From positions 1-5,888 of the forward strand of contig CAMYJM010000184.1 of the NCBI GenBank assembly GCA_947258635.1: a stretch of DNA of 5,888 nucleotides, written 5' to 3'. Position numbers and translations under genes: made by a program. The notes beneath the pieces were generated by a model. It worked only from the letters and a program-made list of their open reading frames with translations. It was not told the DNA's origin and searched no databases. Below are positions 1 through 4,121 of this stretch, in pieces (position 1 is the stretch's first letter; every line of letters starts with the position of its first letter). The stretch comes from an uncultured Acidimicrobiaceae bacterium (lineage in GTDB: Bacteria; Actinomycetota; Acidimicrobiia; Spongiisociales; UBA5794).

Positions 1-730
1 TGCCGCCGCGGTGCTCACCAAGAGCGGCCCGGTAGTCGGCCTCGAACGCCGCGAGCAGCGCGGCATCCTGTTCCGACGACCGGGCGTACCGGTCGATCGC
101 CAAGCCCCAGCCCCGCATCAGCCATACGTTCTGCTTGACCCGCTCGAATCCGCCCACGAAACCGGCGACGGCCTTGACGGCATAGGTCCCCGCCCATTCG
201 GGATCGACCCGGGTCATCTCCAAATAGCTCCACCCGCGGCCGATGTGATTGTCGATGACGCCGCGGCGCAGGCCGGAAGCCTCCTCGAACAGCTGCGCCG
301 CCCGTTGCAGCGGCGCCACCGCGGCCGCGCCCTCCATCAGCAACGCCTGATCCAGGCACAGCTCCCCGAGCAGTTTGGTGGACTCGTAGCTGTGGGGCCG
401 GGCGGCCACCGCGTCTTCGAGCTTTCCGATGGCGCGCCCGATCGTTTGTAGTCGCTCTTCAGTAGTCCCGGCGCGCCCCCGGCGCTTCAACGCCAGCCCC
501 TCGGCGACCATGTCGTCGTGGAGCTTTCTGCTCGCCAGATCCTGCAATTCCATACCGGACCGCCTCATGGCCTGCTCCTCGTACGTCGGGGTGAGCGCAG
601 GCCCGATGATCGATCCGCGTTGCTCCAATCGACGCGCCGCGGCTTTGGGCGCCCAAAACCGGAGACCGGTGAAGAGCAGGGTGGAGACGACGGCGATGAT
701 GATCAGGGGAACCGGTACCAGATCGAGCAT
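1..730 (-). CDS. Membrane-anchored helical-repeat (TPR-like) protein, partial at the left edge
   Basis: The frame is open from the ATG at 730 to the window edge (243 codons, no stop), so only the N-terminal part is visible. Residues about 4-24 form one hydrophobic segment (LVPVPLIIIAVVSTLLF) followed by a positively charged stretch with R24, K29, R33 and R34. This suggests a single N-terminal membrane anchor with the rest in the cytoplasm. The remainder is rich in Ala, Leu, Glu and Arg and looks all-helical. Helix pairs around 92-131 and 137-175 (for example AIGKLEDAVAARP, then LQRAAQLFEEASGLRRG) resemble tetratricopeptide spacing, but no repeat is textbook. I do not recognise a named family. 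The start at 730 is favoured because it places the membrane segment at the N terminus and has a -10-like TATCCT six bases upstream; the next in-frame Met (residue 60) would lose the anchor. It is transcribed divergently from the M20 peptidase gene. Role unknown; a scaffold or assembly function is only a guess. Confidence 0.82.
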   Translation of the reverse strand, partial: MLDLVPVPLIIIAVVSTLLFTGLRFWAPKAAARRLEQRGSIIGPALTPTYEEQAMRRSGMELQDLASRKLHDDMVAEGLALKRRGRAGTTEERLQTIGRAIGKLEDAVAARPHSYESTKLLGELCLDQALLMEGAAAVAPLQRAAQLFEEASGLRRGVIDNHIGRGWSYLEMTRVDPEWAGTYAVKAVAGFVGGFERVKQNVWLMRGWGLAIDRYARSSEQDAALLAAFEADYRAALGEHRGG

Positions 731-736
731 GGATCG

Positions 737-742
737 AGGATA
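737..742 (-). promoter_or_regulatory. Putative -10 element for the minus-strand membrane protein gene (leaderless)
   Basis: Read on the minus strand, TATCCT fits TAnnnT and is separated from the ATG at 730 by six bases (731-736), so transcription would begin at or next to the start codon. The nearest purine-rich stretch (GGCAGG, plus-strand 743-748) lies 12 bases from the ATG, too far for a normal Shine-Dalgarno sequence. I see no good -35 hexamer at 16-18 bp. The assignment rests on position and on the same layout at neighbouring genes. Confidence 0.45.
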
Positions 743-764
743 CCTGCCGCGGCCGCCCCGACGG

Positions 765-792
765 ATGACGCCCGCCGCGCCGCCACTAGCCT
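765..792 (+). promoter_or_regulatory. Putative promoter of the M20 peptidase gene (leaderless)
   Basis: A -10-like TAGCCT (787-792) lies six bases before the ATG at 799. A -35-like ATGACG (765-770, sharing TGAC with TTGACA) lies 16 bp further upstream. No Shine-Dalgarno sequence occurs in the 20 bases before the ATG, which are mostly C and G. Together this predicts a leaderless transcript starting at the A of the ATG. The same TAGCCT with a TGAC-containing -35 at the same 16-bp spacing occurs upstream of the RNA methyltransferase gene in this window, which strengthens the call. Confidence 0.55.
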
Positions 793-798
793 CGCGGC

Positions 799-2142
799 AT
801 GCACGAAGAGCTCATCGCCGCAGTGACCGCCGACTTCGACAGGATACGGAGCGACCTCGAGTCGCTGGTGAGAATCCCGTCCGTCAGTGCGCCCGGCTTC
901 GACGCTGCCGAGGTGCGGCGTTCGGCCGAAGCCGTCAAAGAGCTGCTCGAGGACGAAGGGCTCCAGAACGTCCAGCTTCTCGAGCTCGAGGGTGCCCACC
1001 CGGCAGTGTTTGGCGAGATAGCCGCCCCCGCCGGCGCTCCGACGGTGATGCTGTACGCCCACCACGACGTCCAGCCTCCGGGGGCGCCCGAGCTGTGGGA
1101 CTCGCCCCCGTTCGAGCCGGAAGAGCGCGCCGGCCGGCTCTACGGCCGCGGCACTTCCGACGACAAGTCCGGCGTGGTCGTCCACCTTGGCGCGATCCGA
1201 GCCCACGGCGGGGCTCCCCCGGTCGGGGTGAAGCTGTTCGTCGAAGGGGAGGAGGAGATCGGGTCGGCCCACCTCACGGACTTCCTGAACGCCTATACCG
1301 ATCTGCTGACTGCCGACGCGATCGTCATCGCCGACTCCGGCAACTGGCGGGTCGGAGAGCCGGCGCTCACCGTCAGTCTGCGCGGGCTGGTCGACTGTGT
1401 GGTCGAGGTGCGCACGCTGGCTTCGGCAATCCACAGCGGCCAGTTCGGGGGCGCCGTCCCCGACGCGCTCACGGCATTGAGCCGGCTGCTGGCAACGCTT
1501 CACGACGAGGCCGGCGAGGTGGCGGTTGCCGGGCTCGTCTCGGGCGGTTCCACGCCGATCGATCTCGATGAGTCCGAGCTCCGGGCGCAAGCGGGCGCCG
1601 TCGGTGGTCTCGCCCTTCTCGGGACCGGCTCGATAACCGAGCGGATGTGGAGAAAGCCGGCCATCGCCGTGCTCGCCATCGACGCCCCCCGGGTCGCAGA
1701 GTCGATCAACGCCTTGGTCCCGGCGGCGCAGGCCAAGGTGAGCCTCCGGCTCGCCCCCGGTCAAGACCCGGCCGCCGCCATGGACGCGCTCAGCGCCCAT
1801 CTCGTGGCCAACGCGCCGTGGGGAGCCGAGGTGACGGTCACTGCAGGCAGCGCCGGCGCCGCCTTCGACCTCGACACCACCGGGCCGACCTACGACGCCT
1901 ACCGGCAAGCTTTTGCCGCCGCCTGGGATAGGGAGGTCGTTGAGATCGGTGCCGGCGGCTCGATCCCCTTCGTGGCAGCATTCGCCGACACCTTCCCGAA
2001 CGCCGCCATCCTGCTGACCGGAGCCGGCGACCCGACGAGCGCCGCCCACGGCCCCAACGAGAGCCAGGACCTCGACGATCTCCGGCGCAGCACCATTGCC
2101 GAAGCGATCGCGCTGCGCCTCCTCGCCACAACCGGGCAGTAG
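799..2142 (+). CDS. M20 family metallopeptidase (carnosinase-like dipeptidase)
   Basis: This 447-residue protein has the full set of residues of the M20 zinc peptidase/deacylase family, whose members hydrolyse dipeptides or N-acyl amino acids using two metal ions. Visible motifs are AHHDVQP (H88 metal ligand, D90), RGTSDDKS (D121 as bridging metal ligand), EGEEEIGS (149-156, with E152 as probable general base and E153 as metal ligand), ADSG (D179 ligand) and the late SAAHGPNE (H418 ligand). HSGQFGG (212-218) in the inserted dimerisation domain is typical of the carnosinase/dipeptidase branch rather than of ArgE or DapE. Length is normal for the branch. There is no signal peptide, so it is probably cytoplasmic and may serve in peptide turnover. 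Substrate cannot be read from the sequence. The ATG at 799 is preferred because a -10-like TAGCCT sits six bases upstream, implying a leaderless mRNA. The next gene begins 36 bp downstream on the same strand and may be partly co-transcribed. Confidence 0.95.
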   Translation: MHEELIAAVTADFDRIRSDLESLVRIPSVSAPGFDAAEVRRSAEAVKELLEDEGLQNVQLLELEGAHPAVFGEIAAPAGAPTVMLYAHHDVQPPGAPELWDSPPFEPEERAGRLYGRGTSDDKSGVVVHLGAIRAHGGAPPVGVKLFVEGEEEIGSAHLTDFLNAYTDLLTADAIVIADSGNWRVGEPALTVSLRGLVDCVVEVRTLASAIHSGQFGGAVPDALTALSRLLATLHDEAGEVAVAGLVSGGSTPIDLDESELRAQAGAVGGLALLGTGSITERMWRKPAIAVLAIDAPRVAESINALVPAAQAKVSLRLAPGQDPAAAMDALSAHLVANAPWGAEVTVTAGSAGAAFDLDTTGPTYDAYRQAFAAAWDREVVEIGAGGSIPFVAAFADTFPNAAILLTGAGDPTSAAHGPNESQDLDDLRRSTIAEAIALRLLATTGQ

Positions 2143-2166
2143 CGTTCCATTGCCGCGCCGACCTGG

Positions 2167-2172
2167 CATCAT
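2167..2172 (+). promoter_or_regulatory. Weak -10-like hexamer before the secreted propeller gene
   Basis: CATCAT keeps the two most conserved -10 positions (A at 2, T at 6) and ends six bases before the GTG at 2179, the same geometry as at three neighbouring starts. The only purine run (CAGG) abuts the GTG and cannot act as a spaced Shine-Dalgarno. The -35 region is poor (TTCCAT at 2145-2150). The element lies only 25 bases past the stop codon of the upstream gene, so read-through transcription is an alternative. Confidence 0.3.
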
Positions 2173-2178
2173 CGCAGG

Positions 2179-3213
2179 GTGATCAAGGCCGCCCCTCGAC
2201 TAGCCGTGGCACTCACTGCAGTCGCCGCCCTCTGCCAGGCGTGTGTGGCTCCCGGTGCCGCCGGCGCGCCGCGCGCCGAAACGACTGCGGGACCGCAGAT
2301 GACATCGCTGGCGCCGGTGACGACGGCCTCGACATCGACCACCACGACGACGCTGGGAGTCCCCGCCGCGCCGGAGATCCCCCCGGGAGAGACCGTGTGT
2401 GACTTGTACGACCCCGCTATCGAGGAGCTCGGCACCGTTGCCGATGAGGGTGTAGTTGAAGCATCCGGCCTGGCGGCGAGCCGGGCCAACGACGGCGCCT
2501 TCTGGGTCATCAATGACTCGGGCAACGAGTCGCTGCTGCACGCGGTGGGCGCCGACGGCAGCGAGTTGGCCACCATCGCCGTCGAGGGAGTCCTCGGCTT
2601 CGACTGGGAGGACATTGCGGTTGGCCCCGGCCCCGACCCCGGAATCAGCTATGTCTACATCGGCGACATCGGCGACAACCTGCGGCTGCGCACCACCATC
2701 AGCCTGCTCCGCTTTCCCGAGCCCGACCTGACGGATCCCCCGCGAGCATTGTCCGCCGTGGCGACGATCCGGCTCAGCTACCCCGCCGAAGCGGAGGACT
2801 CGGAGGCGATGTGGGTCGACCCCCTCACCGGCGACATCTTCGTGGTCACCAAGCGCCAGCAGGATGAGCGCGCCGTCGTCTATCGCGCTCCGGCCCCGCC
2901 GGCGGCACCGGCTGAGCCGATCCCCATGAGCCCGATCGCCGAGTTCGAGTTTGCCGACAACGGCCAGGTCACCGCAGCCGACGTCTCCACCGATGGCAGC
3001 GTGGTAGCCCTGCGCGGCTACAACGAGGTTTGGATGTGGGTGCGGACCGACCTCGGATACGAGGCGACGCTGGCGGCGGAGCCGTGTCTGGCACCATCGC
3101 CCGACGAGATCCAGGGCGAGGCGTTGAGCTTCGTTCCCGGGGAGCTGTCCTATGTGACGCTGTCGGAGGGGACTGCCCAGCAGCTCAAGTTGGTGGCGGT
3201 GGCTCGGCCGTGA
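2179..3213 (+). CDS. Secreted beta-propeller-like protein with Thr-rich linker (possible lipoprotein)
   Basis: This is a 344-residue extracytoplasmic protein. Residues 1-22 form a signal sequence (K3, R7, then a hydrophobic stretch of Ala, Leu and Val) ending at LCQAC. C22 could be lipidated, but Leu is at -4 instead of -3, so the lipobox is atypical and ordinary signal peptidase cleavage is possible. Residues about 35-60 are a Thr/Ser/Ala-rich linker. The globular part (from about 72) has motifs I associate with bacterial propeller proteins of unknown function: EASGL (95-99), NDSG (112-115), DWEDIA (142-147), IGDIGDN (161-167), DSEAMWVDPLTGD (207-219), a VTAADVSTDG-type repeat (264-273) and QGEALSF (312-318). 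The clustered Asp residues suggest metal binding. C74 and C303 could form a disulfide joining the ends. A GTG start is chosen because it alone keeps the signal sequence. Exact function and ligand are unknown. The 3' end overlaps the convergent methyltransferase gene by 29 bp. Confidence 0.88.
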   Translation: MIKAAPRLAVALTAVAALCQACVAPGAAGAPRAETTAGPQMTSLAPVTTASTSTTTTTLGVPAAPEIPPGETVCDLYDPAIEELGTVADEGVVEASGLAASRANDGAFWVINDSGNESLLHAVGADGSELATIAVEGVLGFDWEDIAVGPGPDPGISYVYIGDIGDNLRLRTTISLLRFPEPDLTDPPRALSAVATIRLSYPAEAEDSEAMWVDPLTGDIFVVTKRQQDERAVVYRAPAPPAAPAEPIPMSPIAEFEFADNGQVTAADVSTDGSVVALRGYNEVWMWVRTDLGYEATLAAEPCLAPSPDEIQGEALSFVPGELSYVTLSEGTAQQLKLVAVARP

Positions 3214-3982
3214 GCCGTCCACTCTCCTCGAGCGCCCACTCGATGATCTTGCGAGAGTGGCGCACCGATTTGATCGTGAACACCGCTTGCAGCCGTTCCC
3301 GATCGGAAGCGGCCAGGTCGCCGTGGGCGCCCAGCCGCTCCAGCCGGCAGCGGCGGGCCTCGTAGAGGCAGATCGCGGCCGCTACCGAGATGTTGAGCGA
3401 CTGCGCGAACCCGGACATCCCTATGGCCACGACCTCATCGGAGGCGGCCCGAAAGGCGTCGCTGACCCCGCTGAGCTCATTGCCGAAGATCAGCGCGGTT
3501 CGAGCACTGAGATCGGCATCGGCCACCGGCGTCGCCCCTGGGTCGAGATCCGCAACGACCAGGCGGTAGCCCTGGTGGCGCAGCGCCCCGATCGCCTCGG
3601 CAGCCTCCCGCCACACCCACCGATCGACCCATTTGCGCGCTCCCTGCGCGGTTCGTCTCGAGTGCTTGTAGCCGCCGGCTCGGTCAACTGCGTGAAAGGG
3701 TTGGACGCCAAATGCGTCGGCAGAGCGCATCACGGCGCTGACATTGCCGGTGTCGACCATGCCGTCCACCACCACGGCCAGGTTGTAGGTGCGCTCCTCG
3801 AGCACCGTGTCGATCCGCGCGATGCGGTCGGCGGTGAGGTGCGGCCGGAGAATGGCCACGATCTCTGCGGGCGTCAGCACTCGGCCCCCGTAGCGGAACC
3901 AGCTTGGATCAAATGACGTGAGCCGGCCCCGCCTGAGCAGTCCGTCCATCTCTCGACGGGCCACAACGGGGTCGCTTGCCAT
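3185..3982 (-). CDS. TrmH family RNA 2'-O-ribose methyltransferase
   Basis: This 265-residue protein is a SPOUT-class, SAM-dependent enzyme that methylates the 2'-OH of a ribose in tRNA or rRNA. All three family motifs are present: motif 1 NVSAVMRSADAFG (80-92), with R86 matching the catalytic Arg of TrmH; motif 2 LIFGNELSGVS (164-174), with E169; and motif 3 IGMSGFAQSLNISVAAAICLYEA (187-209), which forms the knotted cofactor pocket. Motif 3 is closest to TrmH proper, the tRNA Gm18 enzyme. However, the HKPHN sequence before motif 1 in TrmH is replaced by MVDTGN, and about 50 residues precede the usual N terminus, so the target RNA is uncertain. The frame stays open upstream to 4168, but that would run over the lon promoter and the lon start. 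The ATG at 3982 matches a plausible N terminus and has TAGCCT seven bases upstream. The stop lies inside the convergent propeller gene. The C-terminal tail (TAEPPPPT) is proline-rich. Confidence 0.92.
   Translation of the reverse strand: MASDPVVARREMDGLLRRGRLTSFDPSWFRYGGRVLTPAEIVAILRPHLTADRIARIDTVLEERTYNLAVVVDGMVDTGNVSAVMRSADAFGVQPFHAVDRAGGYKHSRRTAQGARKWVDRWVWREAAEAIGALRHQGYRLVVADLDPGATPVADADLSARTALIFGNELSGVSDAFRAASDEVVAIGMSGFAQSLNISVAAAICLYEARRCRLERLGAHGDLAASDRERLQAVFTIKSVRHSRKIIEWALEESGRLTAEPPPPT
3198..3219. terminator. Hairpin at the convergent gene ends, possible weak bidirectional terminator
   Basis: GGCTC (3201-3205) and GAGCC (3212-3216) form a perfect 5-bp stem with a 6-base loop. 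Two G-T wobbles and one G-C pair extend it to 3198/3219. It contains the TGA stop of the plus-strand propeller gene and lies inside the last codons of the minus-strand gene. There is no T-tract on either side, so it is not a canonical intrinsic terminator. GC-rich genomes do use T-less hairpins, but a chance stem is also plausible. Confidence 0.25.
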
Positions 3983-3989
3983 GGGACCG

Positions 3990-4017
3990 AGGCTACCAAG
4001 CCCCCGGAGTAAGTCAC
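3990..4017 (-). promoter_or_regulatory. Putative promoter of the TrmH family gene (leaderless)
   Basis: On the minus strand, a -35-like GTGACT (plus-strand 4012-4017) and a -10-like TAGCCT (plus-strand 3990-3995) are separated by 16 bp. The -10 ends seven bases before the ATG at 3982. No Shine-Dalgarno sequence intervenes. The hexamer and spacing are the same as upstream of the M20 gene. This supports both the promoter and the choice of 3982 over farther upstream in-frame starts. The -35 is only about 9 bp from the lon -10, so the two divergent promoters are effectively back to back. Confidence 0.55.
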
Positions 4018-4026
4018 CAGATAACC

Positions 4027-4032
4027 TATAAT
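4027..4032 (+). promoter_or_regulatory. lon promoter, consensus -10 TATAAT
   Basis: A perfect TATAAT stands out in GC-rich surroundings, 89 bp before the lon ATG. It predicts a transcription start near 4039 and a leader of about 80 bases. No recognisable TTGACA lies 16-18 bp upstream (that region reads CCGGAG/CGGAGT), and there is no TG extension of the -10. It overlaps the left edge of the inverted repeat described separately. Confidence 0.6.
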
Positions 4033-4054
4033 CTGAGTCTGTATCGCTCAGATT
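4030..4054. promoter_or_regulatory. HAIR-like inverted repeat over the lon transcription start (candidate HspR operator)
   Basis: AATCTGAG (4030-4037) and CTCAGATT (4047-4054) are perfect 8-bp arms separated by 9 bases. Aligned with the known HspR operator HAIR (CTTGAGT-N7-ACTCAAG), the core TGAGT-N7-GCTCA (4034-4050) matches 9 of 10 specified bases with identical spacing; the outermost bases differ. It covers the end of the -10 and the predicted transcription start, where a bound repressor would block RNA polymerase. HspR control of lon is established in Streptomyces. The function here is inferred, and another palindrome-binding repressor is possible. Confidence 0.5.
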
Positions 4055-4110
4055 TCCGCAGAAACCGGGAATAGATCGATCCCAGAAGGCGCTACAACCC
4101 GTCCTGGGAC

Positions 4111-4117
4111 GAAAGGA
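4111..4117 (+). promoter_or_regulatory. Shine-Dalgarno-like sequence of lon
   Basis: GAAAGGA lies four bases before the ATG at 4122. The spacing is slightly short, but this is the only start in the window with a plausible Shine-Dalgarno. It also fixes the lon start, which gives the expected N terminus (LPVLPLRN at residues 9-16). Confidence 0.6.
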
Positions 4118-4121
4118 CCTC

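Noticed and set aside
429..1571. A 380-codon plus-strand open frame crossing the divergent promoter region.
   Set aside because: It is Arg/Pro/Ala-rich without motifs, runs through the 5' ends of two better-supported genes in other frames, and has no promoter or ribosome-binding signal.
703..2172. A 489-codon open frame on the minus strand, antisense to the M20 gene.
   Set aside because: The plus-strand frame carries every M20 metal-binding motif. The antisense product is low-complexity, rich in Gly, Arg, Asp and Val without domain motifs, and is the usual by-product of GC-rich codon bias. Its start would also overlap the divergent membrane protein gene.
2200..3222. A 340-codon minus-strand open frame antisense to the propeller gene.
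   Set aside because: The product is a shadow without recognisable motifs. The plus-strand product has a signal sequence, linker and conserved propeller motifs.
3221..3258. Inverted repeats ACTCTC/GAGAGT and TCGAG-N6-CTCGA downstream of the propeller gene stop.
   Set aside because: They lie within the coding sequence of the methyltransferase, have short stems or a long loop and no T-tract, and are not convincing as a terminator or operator.
3996..4121. ClgR (CGC-N5-GCG type) or SigH (GGAA...GTT type) control sites upstream of lon, both known for actinobacterial stress genes.
   Set aside because: I found no spacing-correct match. GGAGT at 4006-4010 lacks a GTT at the required distance, and no symmetric CGC/GCG pair is present.
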